A DNA stretch of 64,000 nt, taken from NCBI GenBank assembly GCA_905221605.1, contig CAJNDS010002595.1:112001-176000 (forward strand). The letters run 5' to 3'. The number at the start of each line of letters is the position of its first letter. The stretch's first letter is position 1. This stretch comes from Symbiodinium natans. Lineage: Eukaryota > Sar > Dinophyceae > Suessiales > Symbiodiniaceae. The position numbers were made by a program, and so were the translations under genes. The notes under the pieces are model-generated. The model had not been told where the DNA came from and made no database searches. It saw only the letters and a program-made list of their open reading frames with translations. Positions 35,370 to 46,300 of this stretch are shown piece after piece.

Positions 35370-36214
35370 CTCTCGCTTGCGTCGCCACCCTGGACCTTGA
35401 GCTTGATCAACGCAACACTAACCCTGACCTGTGGCAATGGTCCCAGGGTAATCGCTGTGATGTAGCAGCTTTCGTCTTCCGTGGGCTCGCAAGGCCGGCC
35501 CACAACCAAGCCTGTCAGCTTGTCCAGCATTACTCCAAGCGGAAGCCTCGAAGCCACAAACAACGTGCAGCTTCGCATGTAGGACACCGGCGGCCACAAC
35601 TCCACCATCTGCCCAACACAAACCTCGAGGCTGTCGGGCTTGTACTCGAAGAAGTCCATCGAAAAGGCTTCGGGAGTGGCAATCTCCTGAAGTTGGGGAA
35701 GCATACTCAGCAAGCATTGCCAGGAAGCGGCCCTCAGCGAGAGCTGCTGGTGCAATGCGCTGCTTGGCTGCCCGATGTCTGTGACCAGCCCGGATTGCAT
35801 TGAGGATGGCAAACGTGTCGAGGACCCCTCTGGGACCTCTTGTGCCTCTCCATCCGGGATCCTCCATGCGCTGCTCATCGACAACGTCAACTGGCAATCC
35901 GGAGTTTTGCCAGTTTTGCTCACTTCGCGAAGGCGAGATGCTCCTCGCTTCCTGTGTGCTATGACTGCCTTCGTGCGTGATCTCATGTTGCCAATGCCGT
36001 TTCGAGCCACCTGCATCGCCCTCTCCTCGCACGCGGACTCGCCACCTGTAGTTGTACTGCTGCTGTTGCTGAGTGACCAATCATCTTCCACTGCTGGCAT
36101 CCCGCCAGCCCTGCAAGGTCTAGTGACACCAAGGTTCTTCAAGCCTTCACCGTCCACAGCAGGCATGAACTGTCTCGCGAATCTTGCTCGCATGCCTCCC
36201 GTTGCTGCAAACAA
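35370..36214 (-). CDS. Protein with a putative-Ig (He_PIG-like) domain
   Basis: A 289-codon minus frame. Its C-terminal part (about 35400-35690) has the pattern of the putative-Ig/He_PIG repeat: VGQMVELWPPVSYMRS, then LPLGVMLDKLTGLVVGRP, which matches the consensus LPxGLxLdxxTGxIxGtP, then CEPTEDESCYITAIT. Such domains are common in dinoflagellate surface and matrix proteins and are structural rather than catalytic. The N-terminal half is low in conservation, Ser/Arg-rich and lacks a visible signal peptide. The frame probably leaves the exon at a GT donor (CAAG|GTCCAG) near 35400. A different minus frame at 36147-36497 (LPLMLGSSHMSTTFLRPLLA) may be the preceding exon. More repeats may lie outside the visible exons. 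Confidence 0.6.
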
Positions 36215-37127
36215 CTTCGAACCTGATGGTGAAGACGATGCCTATGTTAGGATGGGCGAGCAACGGCCGCAGGAACGTGGTGGACATGTGGCTTGAGCCC
36301 AACATGAGCGGCAAGCTCAGGGATCTTCCGCCGAGATCGCAATGCAAGCACATCTCGCAAGCTCCTCTAGCTGGTATTTCACGGATCTGTGCAAAAAAAC
36401 TGCTGCCTCCGCGAAATTCCAAGCCAACCAAATGCCCACAGCAACCCATGCACCAACTTGTGCAGAAGATCTTCACTGCCCAGCCTGGCCCCGGCACGGG
36501 CCACGTTGAGGTTGGGAGCTGCGAACCATTGATTCAGTGAGACATCGTAGGCCTCGCGAACTTGTCAAGTGGGGGGCGGAAGGGCCCCTCTTAGTCTTCC
36601 CTTACGCATAGCCTTTCTCTGCATCTGCCTGCTATATTCAACTCTATCTACACATGGCGCACGCTCGGCTACATTGATTGCGGCCACCTTTACTGTTCAC
36701 CAACAGCGACTTCGAACGTAAGACGATTCCAAGCAGGAACCCTGCTGCTGCCTTTTTTGTGACAAGGCAACGTCTTCTTCCATGCAAACATCGGCGTCTT
36801 CACCGTATTTGAGCTTTTTCAACTTCCAGGGCCGACAAAACTTTTTTCAATTTCGACACGCTAGCCAGATAGATTTACACAAGCAAAATGGAAGCACAAG
36901 ATGGATGCTGGAAGTTGTTGACGGTATATAAGGGCAGTTGGCGTGGATTTAAATCGCGTTCCTACAATAAGGATTGTATCGTCTTGCGCCCCTATCTTGG
37001 AAACCCATCTGTAGGCTTTGAGAGCTTCACCAGGCCTCGCAGCTGCGCAGGGTCTCCATCAGCTCCTCTTTTCTCTGAAAAACAACAGTGGATGCGTAGG
37101 AAGGGAAGAGATGTATTGAAGATGGTA

Positions 37128-37300
37128 ACACACACACACATATACATATATATAGATATGTATACATATACTGCGTGCGTGTTAAAACGCAGAAAGCATG
37201 TATGCATGTATGCATGTACGCATGTACGCATGTATGCATGTATGCATGTATGCACATGTGTATATATGTATGTACATATATATATATATATGTACATGGT
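37128..37300. repeat. Compound CA/TA/CATG microsatellite
   Basis: (AC)n, then (AT)n, then about twelve ATGTATGC/ATGTACGC units, then TATA-rich sequence. Confidence 0.9.
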
Positions 37301-37744
37301 TGGCCCCGGCGGGGTTTCCCTTGACTCTCACTCTCGCACAAGGCAGGAAAGGTCTGCCACCCGGCACCCCTGGATCTCCATGGCATTGCCAGTCCCGAGA
37401 CCACCCGTCCTACCCCTGCGCCCCCACTGTGGTTTGGAACATGTTGTGCCCCGAAGGGCGTGGAACATGTTGTTCCCTGAAACGACAGGAAAATTCTCCC
37501 CCCCCCCCCCCCCCCCCCTGTTTTGGTTAGATTTCAATCCCCGCCCCCGCCCCCTGTTGAACCGTTTGGCATTTCCCATCAACAGGTTTGCTGCCCGTTG
37601 TAGCAATAGCAGTCGCAGCAGCACTGGTAGCAGTTGCAGTTGCTCATTACTGGTATGTGCAGTTGTAGCAGTAGTAGCCGCAAGGGATATACCGTGTGGG
37701 GGGGGGGAGGGGGTGGGGGGGGGGGGGGTTTTGCGCATTGCTGA

Positions 37745-37812
37745 CATAAATCTATATATATACAGAAAACGCCTATATGCAAATATAGATATATGTATAT
37801 ATGCAAATATAC

Positions 37813-37849
<37 letters not shown>

Positions 37850-37850
37850 A
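37745..37850. repeat. AT-rich then (TG)n microsatellite
   Basis: TATATA-rich stretch running directly into (TG) x 10 at about 37828-37849. Confidence 0.9.
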
Positions 37851-38929
37851 AAGCTGTATACACAGACATACCGTCACCCTGAAGACTGGCACGGTCTCCT
37901 CACCAATCAGGGAGCCTCCCAGCAGGGCACAGCCCCCGACCTCGGGAAATTGTCTCCTTACCCGGCAAATATCAAGATCCCAGCGGACTTGTATGAGAGC
38001 AGCCCAGACACTCCCACCTAAATATACACTTGCACTTACACTTGCCCTTACCTCTAACTCTTGTGAAATTGAATGCCCACACACTTGTAGACGCTCTAGT
38101 ACGAGTGGAAGCTGATGCAGTAGAGGGAGTGGACGCAAAGGATAACGAAGGGAATGGTCTATGAATATGTTGTAGGGCTTTGTGGGCGTTACTTTTGTCT
38201 TGGAAAGTGCCGGGGATTCTCTCGCTGCAGACGTAACGTGTTTCACACATGCTGCACTTGCCACGTCATATGCTGGTCCATACACAGGTGACTGGCGTCC
38301 CATCTCCATATCACCGTGGAAAGCTGGCGTCCATGTTAGCAGGACTCCAGCAATCCATGTTCCCACCCCCTGCTCAAGATACATGACATGACTCTTGCTT
38401 TTCGCGTCGTTGCCATCGCACTGTTGCAAATTGTGGGTCTCGGCGCACGCAAGCACACATGCACCAGCGCTCCAGCGCAAGATCATCAGCACACCAGCAC
38501 ACCAGCACACCACCAGCACCAGACAAGGAAGGACGGCGTCTGAAGCACACGCATACACACACACACACACATACACACAGAAACAGCAAGCTGACCAGAG
38601 AGGTACCGTGTCGGACGGGGCATCGGACATCTACTCTGACTGGCCTGCATCCATACGATTTCTGCCACTCATTGAAAATTCTTAAGGCATCCTATAAGTG
38701 CGGTCCAGAGCTGATGTCGATTTCACAAAGCTAAGGCTTCTGCAGCAATGGCGGTGTTGCCGAGCACAGAGCAACCTGGCATGGCGCAAGAAAACACAAC
38801 TCGTAGCTACAGCAACTCCTGCACAGTTGCACTTGCACGCCTTTAAAGAAAGGGGACGACAACATGACAGCCTTGCCGTGGCCCCACCGTGCTCGCATCA
38901 AGGCCTTGTGACATGCTCAATGTTGCAGA

Positions 38930-40330
38930 TTTGCAGTTTGCACCAAGCAGCTCAGCTTGGCCAAGGTCCTGGCTGCACCTGTGTTGCACCACACTTGCTT
39001 GATAGGATCAAAGACCTGCAGCCAACATCGGGGTCAAAGAAGATGCTGGGCCCATGCGAGTTGAACTTGTGACAAATGACGGGGCGTGATCGTGGCCGCT
39101 GACGCAGAACTACCACAACTCTCCGAACCTCACAGCTGTCCAACACCCCTCGGACGATGCCCTGCTCGTCGTATCCTCGTTTTGTCACTTGCCCAACATT
39201 GCCCAACAACAGGGTTGTGATGCAGATGGGATTGGTGCATAGGTCTGCTTTACCCCCGCGCGAAGCCTCCACACACCAGGAAGCAGCCATTGGGCAATGG
39301 TGCGGCTGCGCAACCTCGCCCCAAGCGAGACAAGCCACAAGCCAATGCAACCCTAACATCCTAACCACAGGCAGGGGACCAAAAACCCAAACCTGAACTC
39401 CAAGCCATCCCGGAACTGGTTCCAAGGCGATGGCCAGCCCGTTTGGCCAGCATTGGTGGGCAGGTGACCCACCTGGTTCTGCTTTCTCCTCCCCTCTCAA
39501 CAAGTTGGATGGATCTTCTCTCGCCTTCCGTTCCATGAGTCGAACATCTCCACAACATTCAGCGGCTCCTGCGCAACATGCACTTGGCTTGCAAAGCACA
39601 AGGGTTGATCAGCTAGTGCTTCCGAGGGCCTACGAGTCTCTGACCTATCACCGGTTCATCCTTTTCGGTCAGAAAGCGGGGCTTGATTTGAAATCGTAAT
39701 GTCATGTGCTCACCCATGGGAGAAAGCAGAGGGTGTCCTGGTTGCTGTCCCTTCCGCCAATCACGTAAAGCTGGTCCGGGACGGGTCCTGGTTTAGCATG
39801 CAGGGCGTTGCAGGAAGAACCTGGAAGAAGGTTAATCCAGATCCCAGCTGCCATTGAAGCTCAGGTAGGGTGCGATTACCTGGCTGTAGACAAACCTGAG
39901 ATGCCGACGCTGGTTATCCCCAATGCCCAACAATGCCAACCAGCTCCCGCAGTAATTTTCTAGGGCCCGAGCGGTGGCAGGGGCGGTCGCTTGTAAGGTT
40001 GCCCTCGGTGGTCCTCTAAGGCCAGGAGGGCGAGCTTGGCCATTGCGCCTGGCTGTTTAGGCCCCCACAAAGCCACATCCCAACATGTATGATGTCACCA
40101 TGTGCTGATCTGTGCTGCTAGGCAAGGTAAACCAGGTAAACCAGGTAAACCAATGACCAAATGATCTCCGTTTTTCTGCAGTTGCTCCCATCTCCCAGCA
40201 GGTGCCTTGCTCCACCCATCGTCCTCCTGGCTGTCGATGTGGCCTTCCGGGACTCTGACTCTGCAGGCACAGCACGAAGTGCGCAAACTTGCTCGAGTGT
40301 TGCCAATTACCAATGCTCTTGTGACTCACA
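38930..40330 (-). CDS. Kelch-repeat protein, multi-exon
   Basis: Three minus-strand exon-like pieces carry Kelch features. VPDQLYVIGGRDSNQDTLCF (about 39725-39790) has the GG doublet after a beta strand. GYDEQGIVRGVLDSCEV (about 39115-39178) follows an AG acceptor in the phase that would complete a glycine. RWEQLQK (about 40170-40200) fits the conserved strand before the next blade. QVWVFG at about 39380-39402 has a GT donor in the right phase to join GYDEQG. Kelch propellers bind partner proteins. No BTB, F-box or kinase partner domain was found, and the open minus frames at 40431-41055 do not help. It lies 3' of the RAD16-like gene on the same strand. Exon edges are approximate. Confidence 0.55.
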
Positions 40331-40429
40331 TGGCTATGCCAGCAGCTAAACCTCCATGTTGTCCGACAACCTGAAATTATTCAGCCCTGCTGACTCGGCC
40401 AGCCCCAGTTCGCAGTTGCACCAAGAGCC

Positions 40430-41580
40430 ATTAGACTCGCTGTGATCCTAACTGGAATTTTTTTTTGGGGGGGGGGGGGGGTCCCTTACTGGACTGAAAT
40501 ATTCTCAAGACCAGCGGTATCAACAGCACAGTGACAGTCTCTGCTTGCACGGAGCGCAGGCTGATTCTTAAACCCGGCCTGGTGTTTGACGCTCTTCTCG
40601 CAGCTCCCACGCGTGAGGCAAAGTCCCATGTGATCATCGGGTGCCTCAAGCATCGAAGGAGGTGCAGACAGGTACTTTGCACATCATCGTTGGCCAATCA
40701 GCCTATTTCCCCCAAGGAGCGGCCCGTGGCCCAAAGAGACAATATCACGATCACCCATCTTGCCTGGTATCCGCGGATCGCAGCTCCATTTGTGGTCTGC
40801 AGCCTGAGAGTTAATGGACTCCGGGTACATCGAGAGTATGCTTGCGCATGTATGTAGACAAAAGTCAAACAGGAAACGGAGGTGGCCTCGGACCTCTCGA
40901 ACTCCGTCGAACTCCGGGGCCCGGGTGAATCTACGCCAGAGCGAGCCGGCTGAGTTGCGGAGGTCAGTCGGCACGAGTATGCCGAGGCAAAACCCAGCAA
41001 ATGCCAAGTGTTTGTCCCACTCGCGGCAAGCTTCGGCAGCGCTCCAAAGCAGCAAATTGATTTCGACTTTACGCTCGGGTTTTGCCTAAATCACAGTCGG
41101 GGCCAGGGCAATTCCTGCCGGCCCCACTGCTTTCCCCTCGGACTCGATCTAGATGAGGCTCTGCATTCACAGAGCCAGCTACATCATCCTAACTTTTATG
41201 CATCTTCGACACAAGAATACACAAGACTATCCATTGCTAGGTGCTTTGTCGGCACGGCGGCACGACTGCAATGCGCGACAGGCGTAGCCAGGCACTGCCG
41301 CTGTAACTGGTGTGCCGGCATCGCCTACCGCTGCGTGCCAACCTCTGAGCCAATACTGATGAAATGGTGATAATGAGGGCTGAACTCCTAGAAGACTTAT
41401 GACTTATGAGGTCACGTATGCAGCGCTAGATGCGCCTGTGGAAAGCATTAGCGAAAAGTGGCCCGCACACTGGGGGGCGTAGCGGACGTGTGCTCAGGTA
41501 CCTGGCCATGGCCATGTGAATGGAGAGGTCACTGCAAAGCCGCCCCATAAGGCCCAAAAAAGGGGCTCTTTGAAACCCCA
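40430..41580. other. No assignable gene
   Basis: Minus frames at 40431-40697 and 40684-41055 are open but unrecognised. The second contains LLWSAAEACREWDKHLAFAG. They could be upstream exons of the Kelch gene. A T/G homopolymer tract lies at 40458-40481. Confidence 0.35.
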
Positions 41581-41583
41581 ACT

Positions 41584-43300
41584 TCACCGGCAACTTAACA
41601 GGCCAGAACCTCTGAAGAGGAACTGAATGTCCTCGGCACTGAGCCGCTGCAAGGCCTCCAGGGTGCGAAACAGCCAAAAGCAACATCGCGCGGCGATGGC
41701 AATACCTCCAGATTTTGACCATGTGTTTCATGATGTTTCATGGTGTTTCGTGGCTTGGTTGCTCGAAGATCTGAAGCGCATTCCAGCTGGTTGCTCGAAA
41801 ACGCTCAGAAGCTATTTCTTTCTCTGGCTGTTGGAGGTGCAGACGCCGCTCTTAAAGCACCTCGCAAACGAAACGTCACTGAAACATATGGACAGTCGGC
41901 GCAAGCGTCCACTCTAACCTCTGCAACTCACCGTATCCAAGCTCTTCGTGCAATTTGGACCAGAAGTTCTGGTGAAGCCCTGAGTGGATGCTGTTTAAGA
42001 GCCTGGGCCTACACTGCGCGTGTGGAGATGCGACTTTCAACCCGGATCCCCAATATCTGGCTGCATGGATGCGGTACTTCAAGGCAGAGAGAGCACTCTG
42101 GGCATATGACCCCAGGCTTCTATGAGTTCGGCTTCATGATTCGACTTCCATTTGATGGCTTGGTGCCAGCCGCGTGTGCCCACTAGTGCCCACCTGGTTG
42201 GAGTTGCCCACAGTGCAATCAAAGACCGTTTGCTTCTTCTCTTGCAGTTCAATGATCTTCTCCTCAATTGTGTTGGCCTGCAAGCCCATTGCTCCACATG
42301 AACGTGGAACTTCATCGAAGGTCGATGCTGGGTTTTTGCGCCGAGCTCCGCGCGGCCACGAAGCGCGTCGCCTTTACTGGCCGTGTCTGGCCGATGCGAT
42401 GGGCTCCTGACGGCGTATGCTAGCTGCGGCTTCTTGTGGTCTTCTGGGCTTCTTCGAAATGTGCTGGGTGTCCGAGGCACTTGCGTTGTATGGCCTGGGC
42501 CTCTGCAGCAGGATTCCACCTAAGCTCAAGTCCCCCACCCAAAGGCGTCCCCTCTCTTATTCTCATCCAGGCCAGAACCATGGATCCATCAGAAAGATGT
42601 GATCCGCCGCTTGCAGGTTCAAGCCTTCTCCTGGAAGCTCTAGCTTTCAGCCATGCCAAGGATGGCCTTGTCAACGCCTGCTAGGTCCTAGAAATCTCCA
42701 GCCTGGATCCTTACAAAAAGACTGTGCAAAGTGCACGAAAGACTGGCGAGGCTCCTCCAGCCTTCAGGGAGATGAGAAGGACCTTGAGAGTGGGCTCCGT
42801 CTGGAAAGACACGATGATGTTGTTCCTGGCGGAATTTTAAAGAACCTATCGAGGCCTTTTTCAGAGGTTCCCAGCTTCAATGCACAGGAAAACTGACGAA
42901 GGCTGCACTGCAGGAGCTGTCCGTGAGACGATGGGCATGCTGCCCAGCACTGTGGCAGCGGAGACACCCTCCCGCTTCAACCGCCACTCGATGAGCTCCA
43001 GGAAGCGGGTGAACTGCGAGAAGACGAGTGCCTGGCCACAGGTACCGCAAGACTCCCTTTCCACGATCCTAAGGCCCCGACGGCCCTGAAGGCCCCAAAA
43101 GGCCCTAAGGCCCCAACCTTGCTGGAGGGATCCTTCTCCTGCATCCTCTGGATCTCCTCGTGAAACAAAAAGCAACTCATGGAAGCCCTTTCAAGGTCCC
43201 CCATCTGCTAAGCGCTGCAGCACAGGCTCCTGAACCAAGGCCTCGATCTTGGTGCTGCTCTGGAACTCCGAGGTCTTGATCTTCTGCATGATCCCTTGGC
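41584..43300 (-). CDS. RAD16: RAD16-like: ATPase lobe 2 and C-terminus
   Basis: Segments in order: IMQKIKTSEFQSSTKIEALV (about 43225-43290), EEIQRMQEKDPSSK (about 43120-43165), ALVFSQFTRFLELIEWRLKR (about 42975-43040), LGSMPIVSR (about 42915-42945), VSFQTEPTLKVLLISLKAGG (about 42770-42830), LQAADHIFLMDPW (about 42575-42625), WNPAAEAQAIQRKC (about 42485-42535), AHRIGQTRPVKATRFV (about 42358-42408), NTIEEKIIELQEKKQTVFDC (about 42205-42275) and the last exon, LQRLSAEDIQFLFRGSGLL (41584-41670, TGA). Motifs V and VI are intact. Confidence 0.9.
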
Positions 43301-46300
43301 AGCCACAAGCCTACGATCGCCACCCCTGGAGGCCATGAAGCATCACGAAGCTCTGAACCCACGAGGCTGGCGCCTTTGCGGCGACCCTTCTCGAGCTCCA
43401 CGCCTGGAAGCTCGGGAAACATCCCGAGAAGCCCCAAAAGCCCGAAAGCCCGAAAGGGCATCGGCCTTTGGCGTTTCGCTCCGCATCCAGGTCCTCCGGG
43501 ATGAGGTCGTCCTGGGCAAATCTGCACTGAAGGGCTTTTCGCGGATGAGCGCAAAAGGCTTTCAGGTTCACAGCGCGCCTCCTCTTGGTTCTCATCCTGG
43601 CCGTGGCTCTCTGCAACTCGATTTCACTGCAGGGGGCAGGTGCAAAGGGGCCCGTTAAGGCTCCGTGCAGGGAGCCTTAGCCTCGGCCTCTGCCCAGGTC
43701 ATCGGGACAAAGCAGGTAGGACCTGGGCCAGCGAGACTTGCCGCGACTTGCATCAGCCTTCGGCTCTTCAAACCTGACTGCACAACGGCGCGCAACAGAA
43801 ATCCCAGGCACAGCCAACTCCACCACTCGGAAGTTGCGGCGCTTGCTGCAGGTACCTTGGCGACAAGCCGTAGACAAGGCTCTCTCGCGGCTTCAGATTG
43901 TGTAGCACGGCTTTGGGTTTGATTGCCATATGCGTGGATGTCCTTGCGACTTGCTGCGCAAGTTATTTGTGTCACTGTTTTCATGGTCAACATGACAATA
44001 TTCTTCGAGGTATTACAAAGGCCTGAGTGCAAACAGACATGTACAGGACAGGCGCACATAATTACGTCCAGCCATCGGGCACTGCTACCTACAATGCGGC
44101 GTTCGCGTATGACTTGGTAAGGCGAGCCAACGATGTCGCAAACTCATTCAATGTGCGAGTGTCCACAGCTTAGCTTTCGAAGAGGCTCAACAAGATCTGA
44201 GCTGACAATCTGTAAGCCGTTGTTGTCGTGCAAAACCGGTGTAGATTCGCGAATGTGTGCTACCTACCTAGCGATTAACACACTGGTCACTTGTCTTGGG
44301 GGGAACACATTCTATCAATCCACAAGCATTGCCTGCGTTGGGCATTCTGCAGGATCAGAAGTTCCACAAGAGGTTTTACGAGCGAACTACAAAGCACGAG
44401 AACCCATGTCATTCCCGACAGATAGCATCGAAGCACGAAACCAACCTGAGCGCACAGCTCTTGCAGACATTCTCTGTGGAAGGCGTGCCCACACGAGGCA
44501 GTCGCCTGCTGGCTTCGGTCCTGATGTAGGAGCACGCTGTGAGATCGCGCCGGCATCGAAACTCTAAATTTCGACCAGTCCCTCCGCGGCAACCACGCAA
44601 GGTTGTTGCATTCACGGCTCTGTGGCCTAACCATCCTCATCCCGACCCCAAAGCCCCAAGGGCACGCAAGCCTCGATGTCATCCTGGCACAAGGCGCAAA
44701 CCTCCGAGATGCCTGAGATGCTAGAACTGCTTGGGGTCTTCTTGTTCTCGAGGCAATCTAGGAGTCTAGGGTGAGGACCGTGGCTCTTGCTGGGAATCAA
44801 GCCCACGCCGGGGTCCTGCGAAGAAATGCCGGCGAAGGAAACTTCGGTAGAACGTCTTTCTCCTGCACTGTTACACGAGGCCACGAGGCCCTGGCGGCGG
44901 CTTTGAGGGAGCCGTGGACAATGAGGTAAGGATGATCCACCTCTGGCACGCGCAGCACGGAACCCACGTGTGAAGCGCGTGCCACGGAGCAGCCGTCACC
45001 AAAACTCGGAGCGCAGCCGCTTGCCGCAACCTCATTATCAAATCGAACCTGAGCGTGGCAAACACAATTTCCTTGAAGACTGCTAAACAGAGCTCCTGAG
45101 GTGGAGACACATGTGCGTAGTTGTGGAGCACAGTCCCGCCTTCGACGTAGGTGTCGAACTGTGTCCGGCCTTCCGCATGCAAGTAGAATGTACAGAGATC
45201 TGAAAACAGGTCCGAGAAAACGCTAAAGCCTGCTGTGTACATGGCAGTATAGAAGTCCTGCTCTTGGTCAGACAAGGAGTCCTTGCCTAGGTCGCATCAC
45301 CGTGAATCCGCCCCATTCCTGGGCTGAGGCCCTGGCGGATCCGAACCGTTAGCTCTGGCAACCTTTGTTCACAAGCAGGTTCTTCTAAACTCGTGTCCTC
45401 TGTATCTCTGGAGACTCCTGCTGGCACCAAGCCTAAGAAAAAACTCGCTCTCAGCATGTGACTGCACGTCAGCTGCACGCTCCACCTTTGTGCGCCGTAG
45501 GAGTATACCTTCGCAAGATTCGCAAGGCGCTGTTTTTTTGTGTCGGTCCCTTGCAAGGGCAATCGGCACAACACTTGCCAGCTCCGCAGTCAAGGACTTC
45601 CGATCTCAACTTCTCCATGGCCTGAAGCTTGGCAAACGGTGTGAACATTGCCTAGACTCCTCGACTCTGCGACTGGGCCGAGTGCGACCTTGCCAGCTCC
45701 ACAGAAGCCGTACTTCTTGATGGGGTTGGAGACCTGCAAAGAAGTGCAATTGGACGGCTTAGAAAGACTGAAGCAACGTTGCGCAACTTTCTCGACCTCG
45801 GTCGTGAAGTGACTGCGATGCTGCATCTTCGTGTGGCCTGGCTAGACTCGGCTAGACCGGAAACGTCGCCGCTGGACTGGGACTGACGAATTAGCTGGAC
45901 GTATCTGCATGTGGTCGGCATCGTGGTCAGCTCACTCGCCAGGCTGGCCACATTTCTTGCAGAGTGAGTTTTTGTCGAAGCGATAGTGTATCGAGGCACA
46001 GCTGCAACCCTTCTTTGTGCAGAAGTAGTGTGCCTCGGGACAAGTGGGGCAGTGGGCAGACTGCGATTAACTGCGGGAGTTTCAGGAATGCACTCCAGCC
46101 GCAGCTGGGAAGCGAGCATAGGGGAAGAACCGAATGAAGCGGATCATGGACCAGAACTCCCCTACTCGATTCTGTAGTGGCCTGAGATCACGGCTCACGG
46201 AAGATGTCAGTGTTGCCAAATCAGTAGTGGGGAGCCGGCGTCCCAGAAAGACACCAGCGTGACCCCCTCACCCGCAGGGCAAAGGCCGCCTTGGCAATTC

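Larger units (their letters stand above)
36520..38850. other. Low-complexity region, weak minus-strand fragments
   Basis: Microsatellites dominate: (AC)n/(AT)n at 37128-37165, (ATGC/ATGT)n at 37196-37290, a C run (37498-37518), G runs (37700-37728), AT then (GT)n at 37750-37850, and (AC)n at 38556-38580. Minus-strand pieces at about 37880-38000 (RRQFPEVGGCALLGGSLIGE) and 38290-38370 (WIAGVLLTWTPAFHGDMEMG) look protein-like but match no family I can name. Confidence 0.45.

Noticed and set aside
36888-37850. 320-codon plus-strand ORF
   Set aside because: It runs through several microsatellites (CATG, AC, AT, GT and homopolymers) and has no domain.
37880-38000. Minus segment ending GSLIGEETVPVFRV, considered as a P-type ATPase TGES loop
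   Set aside because: The TGES/TGE core is not present and no other P-type motif (DKTGT, GDGxND) was found nearby.
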